Assembly: GCA_023383015.1 (NCBI GenBank)
Contig: JAHDXW010000007.1
Location: 1-64,000, forward strand
DNA: 64,000 bases
Source of the DNA: Paracoccaceae bacterium
Lineage (GTDB): Bacteria; Pseudomonadota; Alphaproteobacteria; Rhodobacterales; Rhodobacteraceae
Direction: 5' to 3'
The notes beneath the pieces are model-generated. The model ran no database searches. It was not told where the DNA came from and saw only the letters and a program-made list of their open reading frames with translations. Positions 19,548 through 28,267 of the stretch are shown in pieces. Every line of letters starts with the position of its first letter. Positions within the stretch are counted from its first letter, which is position 1. A program made the translations under genes and the position numbers.

Positions 19548-20095
19548 GCGGCCTTCCACTTGATCGAGCAGCCCATCGACGGGATCTGGTCGCGCGGGCC
19601 GGCGCCGGTCCGGGCGACAAGGCTCATCGCCTCGAACAGCTCGCGCCGGGCGTCCGGCCGTGCCTGGCGGCCCGAATCGTCCAGACGGCCGCGATACTGC
19701 AGCTCGCCCGCGGCGTTGAAGCCGAAGAAGTCCGGCGTGCAGGATGCCCCGTAAGCCATTGCAACGAATTGGTTTTCGTCGTGAAGATAGGGAAAGGGGA
19801 AGCGGTGGCGTGCGGCCATTGCCTGCATGTTGGGGAAGGAATCGTCGGGATGGCTGGATGCGTCGTTCGCGCAGATCGCCGCCACGCCCACGCCAAGGCC
19901 CTGCAGCTCGGTCGCGTCGCGGATGATCTTGTCAATGACAGCAAGCACATAGGGGCAGTGGTTGCAGATGAACATGAGCAGCGTTCCGCGCCGGCCGGCG
20001 ATGTCGGCCAGCCGGTAGGTCCGCCCGTCGGTGGCCGGCAGGGTGAAGTCGGCTGCCTTCCAGCCGAAATCGCAGACCGGAGTGACGGATGCCAT
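19544..20095 (-). CDS. Thioredoxin-fold protein, AhpC/TSA-like
   Basis: A 183-residue cytoplasmic (no signal peptide) thioredoxin-fold protein of the peroxiredoxin/ResA-like group. After LPATDGRTYRLADIAGRRG comes the redox-like motif CNHCPYV (CxxC) at about residues 44-50, then SHPDDSFPNM and the cis-Pro-like CTPDFFGF. Members are widespread 'thioredoxin family proteins' of unproven function. It sits 12 bases after rpe and overlaps gph, so the three form one transcript. Confidence 0.85.
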   Translation of the reverse strand: MASVTPVCDFGWKAADFTLPATDGRTYRLADIAGRRGTLLMFICNHCPYVLAVIDKIIRDATELQGLGVGVAAICANDASSHPDDSFPNMQAMAARHRFPFPYLHDENQFVAMAYGASCTPDFFGFNAAGELQYRGRLDDSGRQARPDARRELFEAMSLVARTGAGPRDQIPSMGCSIKWKAA

Positions 20096-20107
20096 GGTGT
20101 GTCTCCC

Positions 20108-20812
20108 TCATGCTGGGGCGGCGCCGCGCGCGGCCTCGGCCGCGCTCCGGATCGCCGCGATATTTCGTCCATATGCCAGTGGGTTGTCCGGCGAGCCAGA
20201 GGCAAATACCGAGGATCCTGCCACCAGCACGTCGGCGCCCGCGGCGGCGACGGCAGGGGCCGTGGCCGGGGTGATGCCGCCGTCGACCTGAACCAGCACC
20301 GGCCGGTCGCCGATCAGCGCCCGCAGCCGCGCGATCTTGGGAAGTTGCGAGGCGATGAAGGCCTGGCCCCCGAAGCCGGGGTTGACGGTCATCACGCAGA
20401 CGAGGTCGACGAGGTCGATGACCTCGGCCGCGGCCTCGGCCGGGGTTGCGGGGTTCAACGCCAGTCCGGCCTTTTTCCCCGCCGCGCGAATGGCCTGGAG
20501 CGTGCGGTGCAGATGCGGCCCGGCCTCGAGGTGGACGGTGATGAGGTCGGCGCCGGCGGCCGCGAAGGCGTCGATGAAAGGGTCGACCGGTGCGATCATC
20601 AGGTGAACGTCCATGACCGTGCGGATGTGGCGGCGCAGCGCCCTGCAGACGGCCGGACCGAAGGTGAGATTGGGCACGAAGTGGCCGTCCATGACGTCGA
20701 GATGCACCCAGTCGGCGCCCTGGTCCTCGACCGCGCGGCATTCCGCGCCGAGGGCCGCGAAATCGGCGGCGAGAATCGAGGGGGCGATGCGGATGCGACG
20801 GTCGGGGCTCAT
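20108..20812 (-). CDS. rpe: Ribulose-phosphate 3-epimerase
   Basis: Interconverts ribulose-5-P and xylulose-5-P in the pentose phosphate and Calvin cycles. The 234-residue TIM barrel shows APSILAADF, the metal/catalytic motifs HLDVMDGHFVPNLTFGP and DVHLMI, VMTVNPGFGGQ, and the phosphate-binding VDGGI and VAGSSVF. The ATG follows AAGGAAG. A strong promoter lies ~90 bases upstream. First gene of rpe/thioredoxin-like/gph. No other Calvin-cycle genes are present, so a cbb role is only possible. Confidence 0.96.
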   Translation of the reverse strand: MSPDRRIRIAPSILAADFAALGAECRAVEDQGADWVHLDVMDGHFVPNLTFGPAVCRALRRHIRTVMDVHLMIAPVDPFIDAFAAAGADLITVHLEAGPHLHRTLQAIRAAGKKAGLALNPATPAEAAAEVIDLVDLVCVMTVNPGFGGQAFIASQLPKIARLRALIGDRPVLVQVDGGITPATAPAVAAAGADVLVAGSSVFASGSPDNPLAYGRNIAAIRSAAEAARGAAPA

Positions 20813-20898
20813 GCGGCGGCTTCCTTGACGACGAGTGCCACTGTGGCCGAAGCGGGCGGCAGGGAAAAGATGCCAACGTCCGATGCCGCGGAGCGCGT

Positions 20899-20926
20899 AT
20901 TTTACATAATACAGCTTATGAGACAA
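20899..20926 (-). promoter_or_regulatory. Sigma-70-like promoter of the rpe operon
   Basis: On the minus strand TTGTCT (20921-20926) and TAAAAT (20899-20904) are 16 bases apart. The patch GTATTTTACATAATAC is strikingly A/T-rich and also forms a short inverted repeat (GTATT/AATAC). The predicted transcript starts ~80 bases before the rpe ATG. Confidence 0.6.
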
Positions 20927-20972
20927 CAGGACAACGGCGCGGGCGATCCCGCCGCCCCCGGACCGTGCCGCA

Positions 20973-21665
20973 TCAGCCCAGCGCGTAGCCCGCCCCGCGG
21001 ACGGTGCGGATCGGGTCTGCCCCCCCCTGGGCGCCGAGCGCCTTGCGCAGCCGGCCGATATGGACATCGACGGTGCGGGTGTCGACGTAGATGTCGCGCC
21101 CCCACACACGGTCGAGAAGCTGGTCGCGGCTCCAGACCCGGCCGGGCTTTTCCATCAGCGCGGCCAGCAGCCGGAACTCGGTCGGCCCGAGCTTCAGCAG
21201 CGCCGCTCCGCGGAACACCTTGTGGGCCTCGGCGTCGAGACGGATGTCCTCGAACTCCAGCGTCTGGCCGATAGCCGCCGGCCGGGTGCGGCGGAGGTTG
21301 GCGCGCAGCCGTGCCATCAGCTCGGAGATCGAATAGGGCTTCACCACGTAGTCGTCGGCCCCGGTCTCGAGCCCGCGGATGCGGTCTTCCTCCTCGGTGC
21401 GGGCCGACACCATGATGACGGGGATGTTGCGCGTCCCCGGCCGCGACTTGAGCTGGCGGCAGACCTCGATTCCCGACAGCTTGGGCAGCATCCAGTCGAG
21501 CAGGATGATGTCGGGGTTCTGTTCGGCGACGACAAGCAGCGCCTCCTCGCCGTCGCCGGCGCAGACGGCGGAATAGCCCTCGGCCTCGAGGTTGTAGGTG
21601 AGCACGGCGCGCTGCGACGGCTCGTCATCCACCACCAGCACGAGCGGGGTCATCTTGTCTGCCAT
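20973..21665 (-). CDS. phoB: Phosphate regulon response regulator PhoB
   Basis: A 230-residue OmpR/PhoB-family regulator. The receiver domain has the acidic pair in VVDDEPSQ, the phospho-acceptor Asp57 in LLDWMLPKLSG, Ser in MVSAR and Lys in VVKPYS. The C-terminal winged helix (from ~residue 130) includes LGPTEFRLLAALMEKPGRVW and RTVDVHIGRLRKAL. It activates phosphate-starvation genes by binding PHO boxes, and a clear PHO box lies just upstream, implying autoregulation. phoR is immediately upstream on the same strand. Unlike many Rhodobacterales, no pstSCAB-phoU genes separate the two. Confidence 0.95.
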   Translation of the reverse strand: MADKMTPLVLVVDDEPSQRAVLTYNLEAEGYSAVCAGDGEEALLVVAEQNPDIILLDWMLPKLSGIEVCRQLKSRPGTRNIPVIMVSARTEEEDRIRGLETGADDYVVKPYSISELMARLRANLRRTRPAAIGQTLEFEDIRLDAEAHKVFRGAALLKLGPTEFRLLAALMEKPGRVWSRDQLLDRVWGRDIYVDTRTVDVHIGRLRKALGAQGGADPIRTVRGAGYALG

Positions 21666-21772
21666 CCTGCGCCATCCTCGCCCATCGCCGCCTGCCGCGC
21701 AACCGCCGCACCCCCGGGGCCCGCCGCGGTGCCCCGTTGCGCCTGCCGGTATCACCGGAAGGCAACGGCCCG

Positions 21773-21801
21773 ATGACAGCGGCATGACGGCTGCATGACA
21801 G
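21773..21801 (-). promoter_or_regulatory. PHO box upstream of phoB
   Basis: Read toward phoB, the minus strand has CTGTCAT, CCGTCAT and CTGTCAT in direct repeat at exact 11-bp spacing (plus-strand ATGACAG at 21773, ATGACGG at 21784, ATGACAG at 21795). This is the PhoB-binding pattern of 7-bp repeats with 4-bp spacers, here one and a half sites. It lies between the phoR stop and the phoB start, ~110 bases before phoB. A possible -10 (TGATAC) is ~18 bases downstream. Confidence 0.85.
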
Positions 21802-21813
21802 CCGGCCCCTGCC

Positions 21814-22899
21814 CTAGACCTGCGGCAGGAATACCGTGAAGCTGCTGCCCTCGCCCCTCGCGCTGCGGATCGCGAGACGGCCGCGGTGGCGCTGGACGAT
21901 ATGCTTGACGATGGCGAGGCCGAGGCCCGTGCCGCCCATCGCGCGGCTGCGGTGGCTGTCGACGCGGTAGAAGCGCTCGGTCAGCCGCGGCAGGTGAACC
22001 GGGTCGATCCCCTCGCCGCGGTCGGCAACCTCGATGGCCACCACGGGCCCGGCCATGCCCACCATCTGCGGCTCGATCCGTGCCGTGACCCGGACGCTGC
22101 CGCCGGCGGAGCCGTACTTGATGGCGTTCTCGACGAGGTTGTGGAACACTTGGATCAGCTGGTCGCGGTCGCCCGGAACGGTCAGCGGGCCGTCGGGCGC
22201 CGTGAAGGCGGCGGCGATCCCGCGTCCCTCGAGCTGGGGGCGAAGGGCGGTGAGGGTGGTCCGGACGACCTCGGCGAGGTCCACCGGGTCGCGCGGCCGG
22301 ACGCGCTGGTTGGCCTCGACGCGGGACAGCTGCAGAAGGTCGCCGATCAGCCGGTTCATCCGCTGCGCCTCGCCCTCCATGATCGCAAGGAAGCGCGCCC
22401 TCGCCTCGGCATCGTTGCGCGCCGGCCCCTTCAGCGTCTCGATGAAGCCGGTCAGCACCGTCAGGGGCGAGCGCAGCTCGTGGCTCATGTTGGCGACGAA
22501 GTCGCGGCGGATCTGCTCGGCCTCCTCGATATGGCCGATGTCGGCGAGGCTGATGACGGTCAACCCGGCCGCGGCGCCGGCCCCGTCGCAGGGGTGCACC
22601 GTCATCCGGTAGGTCGCGTCGAACGACCGGGTGGGAAGGTTCAGCCGCGCCTGCGTCTCCTCGCCGGCGGCGCGGGCGCGCTCGATCGCCGCGACGGCCT
22701 CGGGCTGGCGGAAGACGGCCAGCGCCGGCTGGCCCTGCAGCCGCGGCCCGAGCAGTTCGGTCGCGGCGCGGTTGGCCGCGGCGATGCGCCCCTCTGCGCC
22801 GACCAGCACGACCGGCTCGGGCACGCCCGACAGGATTGCCTCGAGCAGGCCGGCGGGCAGCGGCGGGACGGGGGTGGCGGGGCTTGGAGGGATCGGCAT
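21814..22899 (-). CDS. phoR: Phosphate regulon sensor histidine kinase PhoR, soluble form
   Basis: A 361-residue histidine kinase. The N-terminus is a PAS domain (~15-120); the H-box is DFVANMSHELRSPLT with His140; the HATPase part has N-box NLVENAIKYG, G1 DRGEGI and G2 GGTGLGLAIVKHIV. No membrane segment is visible from this start, whereas E. coli PhoR is membrane-anchored; it probably senses through a PstSCAB-PhoU complex encoded elsewhere. I chose the ATG MPIPPSP because CGGAG lies eight bases upstream; longer frames read into Arg/Pro-rich sequence. Partner of the adjacent phoB. Confidence 0.9.
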   Translation of the reverse strand: MPIPPSPATPVPPLPAGLLEAILSGVPEPVVLVGAEGRIAAANRAATELLGPRLQGQPALAVFRQPEAVAAIERARAAGEETQARLNLPTRSFDATYRMTVHPCDGAGAAAGLTVISLADIGHIEEAEQIRRDFVANMSHELRSPLTVLTGFIETLKGPARNDAEARARFLAIMEGEAQRMNRLIGDLLQLSRVEANQRVRPRDPVDLAEVVRTTLTALRPQLEGRGIAAAFTAPDGPLTVPGDRDQLIQVFHNLVENAIKYGSAGGSVRVTARIEPQMVGMAGPVVAIEVADRGEGIDPVHLPRLTERFYRVDSHRSRAMGGTGLGLAIVKHIVQRHRGRLAIRSARGEGSSFTVFLPQV

Positions 22900-23046
22900 C
22901 CGGCGCTCCGGGAGGCGGCAGGAGGGTGCGGGCCGAGGCAGGGCGCCACCCGCGCGACCCTGCTGCCGCGATGACAGCCATCTGTGCAAGCAGTGTGACA
23001 CATCCGGGGGCGGAAGCGGCGATCTGCGAAGGAATGGCGGGGGCGC

Positions 23047-23074
23047 TTGCATTTCGCGGCACGCGGAATACACT
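23047..23074 (+). promoter_or_regulatory. Possible promoter of the small unknown gene divergent from phoR
   Basis: TTGCAT (23047-23052) and TACACT (23069-23074) are 16 bases apart in a locally A/T-richer stretch between phoR and the next gene. Matches to consensus are moderate, so this is tentative. Confidence 0.35.
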
Positions 23075-23168
23075 TCTTGGTAGAGTAGAGCGACGCCTTC
23101 TCCCCCGGTTGGCGAGATTGGCCGCGGCGGGATTGCGGTCTGAGGGAATCGGTTTGGGCTGGCAGGCG

Positions 23169-23552
23169 ATGCGGGGCGGATCCGCGGACGGCCGGACGGA
23201 GAGGGCGGGCGCCGCGGCGGCCGCGCGGACGCTGCTTGTGGTCGGCTCTGCCGACGCTGGCGGGGCTGCATGGCCGGCCTCCGCCTCCGGGCGGGTCGTG
23301 ACCGTGCCCTACCAGCGCCTGGATGCGATGCTGCTGGCGCGTGTCCTTCCCGACTGCGTGCTGACCGGGCTGGTCGACGAGGGGTTCGATGCCATGGACG
23401 TGGCCGAGCGCTTGCAGTCGCTGGGCTACGCGGGCGAGTTCTGGGTGGTCTGCCCGCCCCTGCCCGACCTGCCGCTGGTGCGCCACGAACTGACGGCGGC
23501 CTTTCCCGGACTCGCGGTGCGCTTCATCGCCGAGGCCGAGCGGCCGGGCTGA
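23169..23552 (+). CDS. Unknown protein, possibly a degenerate receiver-like domain
   Basis: About 127 residues from the ATG MRGGSADGRTERAG; the frame is open further upstream, so the start is uncertain and TTG or an ATG at 22971 are alternatives. After a short Ala-rich segment comes an alternating strand/helix pattern: RTLLVVGSAD, GRVVTVPYQRLDAM, DCVLTGLVDEGFDAMDVAERL, EFWVVCPPLPDLPLV, LAVRFIAEAE. The hydrophobicity resembles a response-regulator receiver without the phospho-acceptor Asp. No signal peptide or membrane segment. Divergent from phoR. No confident homology from sequence reading. Confidence 0.6.
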   Translation: MRGGSADGRTERAGAAAAARTLLVVGSADAGGAAWPASASGRVVTVPYQRLDAMLLARVLPDCVLTGLVDEGFDAMDVAERLQSLGYAGEFWVVCPPLPDLPLVRHELTAAFPGLAVRFIAEAERPG

Positions 23553-23631
23553 ACCGGCCGCCGGCAGCGCGACGGGCGGCCGCGCCCCGGCACCACCCGC
23601 CCCCCGCCGCCCCGGCGACGCCCCTTCCGCC

Positions 23632-23645
23632 TTGACCTGCGTCAA
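23632..23645. promoter_or_regulatory. FNR/FixK/NnrR-type box
   Basis: TTGACCTGCGTCAA is a perfect 5-4-5 inverted repeat (TTGAC-N4-GTCAA) matching the CRP/FNR-family pattern TTG-N8-CAA used by FnrL, FixK and NnrR in alphaproteobacteria. The -10-like CATCAT at 23668-23673 would place the box centre near -41.5, the class II activator position. It precedes the unknown periplasmic protein gene by ~85 bases. Confidence 0.6.
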
Positions 23646-23728
23646 TGCGGCACCCCGCTGTTCATGCATCATCCCATCTGTATATGTCTTGCCTTGCTGC
23701 TGGCAGGGCGGCGCGGAGGTGGACGACC

Positions 23729-24700
23729 ATGCGACTGCGAACGGAAGGCCTGCGGCGCGGGTCGCTGGCCCTTGCCATGGCGGTGCTGCTGCCGGCGGCG
23801 GCCGGGGCGGCGGACCTGATCGACCACATCTTCCCGCCGAAACCCAGTTCGGAGGCCACGGTCTGCGACCCGCCCGCGGTGGGCCGCTTCACGCTGACCG
23901 GACCGGGGCGGCTGACGGTGCGCACCTCGCTTCTCAACGTCACGTTCTGGGAGTTCATCAGACCGCAGGTTTCCCGCTTCGACGCGCGGCAGGTCGCGCC
24001 CCGGGAGACGGAGTGGGACATCCAGTATCGCGCCCTCGGGGCGATGCTCGACAGCTACCAGTGGGGGCGCTACAGCCCCACCACGCCACCGGTCGCGGGG
24101 AACGAAGCTCCGCAAGGGATGCACGGTCTGCCGCATGTCGAGGAACACACATGGCAGTTCCGCGCTCCGGGCCCGCTGAGCATCGAGATCAGCGCCAACA
24201 CCCCCTGCGAACGGCGCTGGCCGCTGACCCAGCAGCACGCGCAGCGGATGCGGGTCGAGCTGTTCGCCGACGAGGGCGCGACGCTGCGCATCGACGCGGC
24301 CGCCGGCAACAACCTCGCCGCCGCACCGGCGGACCTCCAGGTGCTCTGGAACACCGCGAACCCCCAGGCCGTCGCGAACGGGCCCACGCGCTGGACCGAG
24401 GTGGTCGTGGAGCGCGCGTTCCGCCTCGTGCGGCTGACGACCTACCACTGGAACGGCGGCCGCGGGCAGGCGCCGGGGATGATCGCGCTCGCAGGGCTCG
24501 ACGGGCGCATCCACGGGCCGTGGGCGGCGCAGGGCGCCCCGGGCCAGGGCGGCGTGCCGAACGCCTACTGGATCGTCGAGCCCGACATCCGCCTGCCCGC
24601 CGGCCGCTACATCGTGATCGACAGCGACCCCGCGACCTGGGCGCAGAACGCCGGCACCGGCGGCGCCGGGATGACCTGGGCCGAGGGGCGGCCGGACTAG
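23729..24700 (+). CDS. Unknown periplasmic protein
   Basis: A 323-residue protein. The signal peptide is clear: MRLRTEGLRRGSLALAMA followed by VLLPAAAGAADL, with cleavage likely after AGA or GAA. The mature part is rich in aromatics and beta-type segments (FWEFIRPQVSRFDARQ, TWQFRAPGPLSIEI) and ends with a repeated-looking strand segment LPAGRYIVIDSDPATWAQN. I do not recognise the family. GGAGG lies nine bases before the ATG. An FNR-type box upstream suggests induction under low oxygen or nitric oxide. Its stop shares CTAG with the convergent downstream gene. Confidence 0.8.
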   Translation: MRLRTEGLRRGSLALAMAVLLPAAAGAADLIDHIFPPKPSSEATVCDPPAVGRFTLTGPGRLTVRTSLLNVTFWEFIRPQVSRFDARQVAPRETEWDIQYRALGAMLDSYQWGRYSPTTPPVAGNEAPQGMHGLPHVEEHTWQFRAPGPLSIEISANTPCERRWPLTQQHAQRMRVELFADEGATLRIDAAAGNNLAAAPADLQVLWNTANPQAVANGPTRWTEVVVERAFRLVRLTTYHWNGGRGQAPGMIALAGLDGRIHGPWAAQGAPGQGGVPNAYWIVEPDIRLPAGRYIVIDSDPATWAQNAGTGGAGMTWAEGRPD

Positions 24701-25896
24701 CTGTCGCCCTGCCCCGCGGCCGCGGCCACCGCGGCGGTGAAGGCGTCGCGCAGCGCGCCGATCTCCTCGACCCCCACCGAGACGCGGAAGAAGCCCTCGG
24801 TGATGCCGGCCGCGGCGCGGGCGGCCTTCGGCACCTCGCGGTGCGAGGAGGAGACGGGGTGCGACAGCGTCGTGGCGATGTCGCCGAGCGTCGGCGCGAA
24901 GGCGAGCGCGGGGGCCGCCCGCACCAGCCGGCTGGCCGCCGCCCGGCCGCCCGCGACCTCGAAGGCCAGCATGCTGCCGCCGCTGCCAAGCAGGCCACGG
25001 GCGCGGGCGTGGTCGGGGTGGTCGGCGCGGCCGGGATAGACGACGCGGACGACCCCCGGCAGGCGGGCAAGATGGTCGGCAAGGCGGGCGGCATTGGCGC
25101 TTGCCCGCTCGTGGCGCAGCGGGAAGGAGAGCAGCCCGCGCTCGGCCAGCCAGCAGTCGAAGGGTGCGGGCGTCAGCCCCCAGGTCGCCGCCGCGGTCCT
25201 GAGCCGCGCGGCCACCGCCGGGTCGCGGCCGGCGATGTAGCCGAGCGTGGCGTCGGAGTGGCCGGCGAGCAGCTTGGTCACCGAATGGATGACAAGGTCG
25301 GCGCCGTGGTCGAGCGGCCTGAGCCCGCGTGGCGTGGTGAAGGTGTTGTCGACCGCCAGCAGGATGCCGCGGTCGCGGGCGAGCGCGGCGATGCCGGCAA
25401 GGTCGGCCACCCGCAGCGTCGGGTTGGAGACCACCTCGATCAGGATCATCCGCGTCGCGGGCCGCAGTGCTGCGGCGACGGCGGCGGCATCGGTGGGGTC
25501 GGCCAGGGCGGTGGCGATGCCGAGGCGCGGGAGGTCGTCGGCCAGCATGCGCATCGACCGACCGTAGAGCTGGTCACCGCCGACGACATGGTCGCCTGCC
25601 CGCAGGAGCGCGAGCATGGCGACCCCGACCGCCGCCATGCCCGAGCCGGTGACGATGCCGCCCGACGTGCCCTCGAGCGCGTCGATCATCGCCGCGAGCG
25701 TGTCGGCGTTGGGGTGCCCCTCGCGGGCATAGGCGTAGCCCGGGGCGCGGCCCTCGTACTGGGCGTCGAGCGCGTCGGGCCCGGCGGCGACATAAACGAC
25801 CGAGGGCTGGAGCGGCGAGACCAGCGGGCGGCTGGCGCTGTCGGGCCAGGGCATGCGGCGGACGGTCGGCTCTGCGCTGTTGCGGCGGTCGGTCAT
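24697..25896 (-). CDS. Cys/Met metabolism PLP-dependent enzyme (cystathionine gamma-synthase/beta-lyase family)
   Basis: A 399-residue fold-type I PLP enzyme. The PLP lysine is in HSVTKLLAGHSDATLG, with VDNTFTTP for the Asp contact with the ring nitrogen, GSGMAAVGVAMLAL for the phosphate loop, and the C-terminal RVSVGVEEI. It belongs to the trans-sulfuration family; choice between cystathionine synthase, cystathionine lyase and methionine gamma-lyase is not possible by eye. The start MTDRRNSAEP has GGGGG upstream. It converges on the unknown periplasmic gene with a 4-base overlap of stops. Confidence 0.9.
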   Translation of the reverse strand: MTDRRNSAEPTVRRMPWPDSASRPLVSPLQPSVVYVAAGPDALDAQYEGRAPGYAYAREGHPNADTLAAMIDALEGTSGGIVTGSGMAAVGVAMLALLRAGDHVVGGDQLYGRSMRMLADDLPRLGIATALADPTDAAAVAAALRPATRMILIEVVSNPTLRVADLAGIAALARDRGILLAVDNTFTTPRGLRPLDHGADLVIHSVTKLLAGHSDATLGYIAGRDPAVAARLRTAAATWGLTPAPFDCWLAERGLLSFPLRHERASANAARLADHLARLPGVVRVVYPGRADHPDHARARGLLGSGGSMLAFEVAGGRAAASRLVRAAPALAFAPTLGDIATTLSHPVSSSHREVPKAARAAAGITEGFFRVSVGVEEIGALRDAFTAAVAAAAGQGDS

Positions 25897-26051
25897 CGGG
25901 GCCCCCAAGGCTGGACGGCCACCGCAGTTGCACGCCGCCGCGGCAGGCTCAAGCCCTGCGGGGGGGCGCGGCGCGCGCCACGGGCGGCGCGACGCCCCCT
26001 GCCCCCGCCGCGCCCCGCCCCGCCTTGGCCCGGCGGGCGTGCGACGCCTGC

Positions 26052-26575
26052 CTAGAGCGGCCTGAGACCGTCGCGGAAGCGGGCCATGTTGGCGACGTAG
26101 CGCTCGGCCGACAGCCGCAGGGCGGCGCTCTCGGCCTCCGAGAGGATCCGCACCACCCTCGCCGGAGCGCCCATCACGAGGGCGCCGTCGGGGATCTCCT
26201 TGCGCTCGGTCACCAGCGCCCCGGCGCCGATCAGGCATCCCCGCCCGATTCTGGCGTGGTTGAGGATCGTCGCGCCCATGCCGATCAGCGTGCCGTCGCC
26301 GACGGTGCAGCTGTGCAGCATGGCACGGTGGCCGATGGTGCAGCCGGCGCCGACGGTCAGCGGCGCGCCGTGGTCGGTGTGGAACACCGCATGCTCCTGC
26401 ACGTTGGTGCCGGGCCCGATCACGATCGGCTCGTTGTCGCCGCGCAGCACGGCGCCGAACCACACCGACACCCCATCGCCCAGCGTGACGCGGCCGATCA
26501 CATGGGCGCCGGGCGCCACCCAGAAGCGGTCGGGCGCGGGCACCGACGGGGCGATGCCGTCGAGGCTGTAGAGGG

Positions 26576-26579
<4 letters not shown>
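26052..26579 (-). CDS. Gamma-class carbonic anhydrase-like hexapeptide-repeat protein
   Basis: A 175-residue left-handed beta-helix protein with hexapeptide repeats ([71 protein letters not shown]). The candidate zinc ligands are His in HTDHG and the two His of GHRAMLH, as in the YrdA/CaiE/PaaY gamma-CA group. A C-terminal helix follows. Its ATG overlaps the gmk stop (ATGA), making yicC-gmk-this gene an operon. Carbonic anhydrase activity is family-level inference; some members are inactive or thioesterases. Confidence 0.9.
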
Positions 26580-27226
<647 letters not shown>

Positions 27227-27229
27227 CGG

Positions 27230-28120
27230 CTATTCCACGTTCTGGACCTGTTCGCGCATCTGGTCGATCACCGCCTTGAGGTCGAGCCCGATGCGCGTCA
27301 GGGCCGCCGACCCCGCCTTGGAGCAGAGCGTGTTGGCCTCGCGGTTGAATTCCTGGGTCAGGAAGTCGAGCCGGCGGCCGACCGGCCCGTCCTCGGCCAG
27401 CATCGTCCGGGCGGCGGCGACATGGGCGGAGAGCCGGTCGAGTTCCTCGGTGACGTCGGACCTCACGGCGATGAGCGCGAGTTCCTGGGCGAGGCGGCCC
27501 TGGTCCATGCCCTCGGCGGACTGCATCAGGCGGGCGACGGCGGCAGCGAGCGCGGCGGCCTGTTCGCCGGCGCGTTCGGCGGCGGCGGTGCGGGCGGCCC
27601 CGGCGAGCACCGCGATGCGGTCGACCTGGCCGCCAAGCACCGCGGCAAGCGCGGCGCCCTCGGCGGCGCGGGCGGCGGCGAAGGCGTCGAGGAGCCGTTC
27701 GGCATCCGCAAGGATGGCGCCGCGCAGCGCCTCGGCGTCGGCCTCGGCATCCTCGCGCACGAGGACGCCGGGCAGCGCCAGCACGTCGGCCGCCGAGGCC
27801 GGCGCGAGCGACAGATCGGCGTCGATGGCCGACTGCTCGACCGCCGCCAGCGCGGCGAGCGCCGCCGCCAGCCCCTCGCGCGACAGCCGCGGCCCTTCGC
27901 CGCGCCCCGCCCGCTCGAGTCGCAGGGTCAGCGACAGGTTGCCACGATGGACCCGCCGGCCGACCGCGGCGCGCAGCGCCGGCTCGAGCCCGTCGATCCC
28001 CTCGGGAAGGCGCATCCGGATGTCGAGCCCGCGGGCGTTCACCCCGCGCAGATCCCATGTCCAGCGGGCCCCTTCGCCCTCGCCCCGCCCCGAGGCAAAG
28101 CCGGTCATCGAGTTAACCAT
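27230..28120 (-). CDS. YicC family endoribonuclease
   Basis: A 296-residue YicC protein: the N-terminus [10 protein letters not shown], the segment [19 protein letters not shown] and the C-terminal DUF1732 part ([35 protein letters not shown]) are diagnostic. Family members are Mn-dependent endoribonucleases affecting stationary-phase survival. The start may be this ATG or the ATG four codons later (MTGFASG). The start codon lies inside TTAACCAT, part of a GTTAAC-rich divergent promoter region. Upstream gene of gmk. Confidence 0.93.
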   Translation of the reverse strand: MVNSMTGFASGRGEGEGARWTWDLRGVNARGLDIRMRLPEGIDGLEPALRAAVGRRVHRGNLSLTLRLERAGRGEGPRLSREGLAAALAALAAVEQSAIDADLSLAPASAADVLALPGVLVREDAEADAEALRGAILADAERLLDAFAAARAAEGAALAAVLGGQVDRIAVLAGAARTAAAERAGEQAAALAAAVARLMQSAEGMDQGRLAQELALIAVRSDVTEELDRLSAHVAAARTMLAEDGPVGRRLDFLTQEFNREANTLCSKAGSAALTRIGLDLKAVIDQMREQVQNVE

Positions 28121-28209
28121 GGCGGAAGATCATCCCCCCGGCGCAGCCCGTCCCGTGGTATGTTAACCGCCGGGTAAGCATTCCGCGCCTAGGGTTAACA
28201 CCGGTTAAC
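28112..28209. promoter_or_regulatory. Cluster of four GTTAAC palindromes, possible CtrA-controlled divergent promoter
   Basis: GTTAAC occurs at 28112, 28162, 28194 and 28204 in a region otherwise rich in G/C. TTAACCAT (28113-28120) equals the known CtrA half-site octamer, and TTAA-N7-GTAA at 28163-28177 is one base from the full CtrA motif TTAA-N7-TTAA. The pair at 28194/28204 gives TTAA-N6-TTAA. The cluster lies between divergent yicC and the PAS-domain gene, so it could control either. Confidence 0.5.
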
Positions 28210-28267
28210 CGGCCCTGCAATCGGGCGGGCGCAGGACCTCGGGGTGCGGCGCGCGGAGGGGCCGGAG

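Noticed and set aside
22971-23001. Second PHO box upstream of phoR.
   Set aside because: Only one CTGTCAT heptamer is exact; positions 11 bp away do not match.
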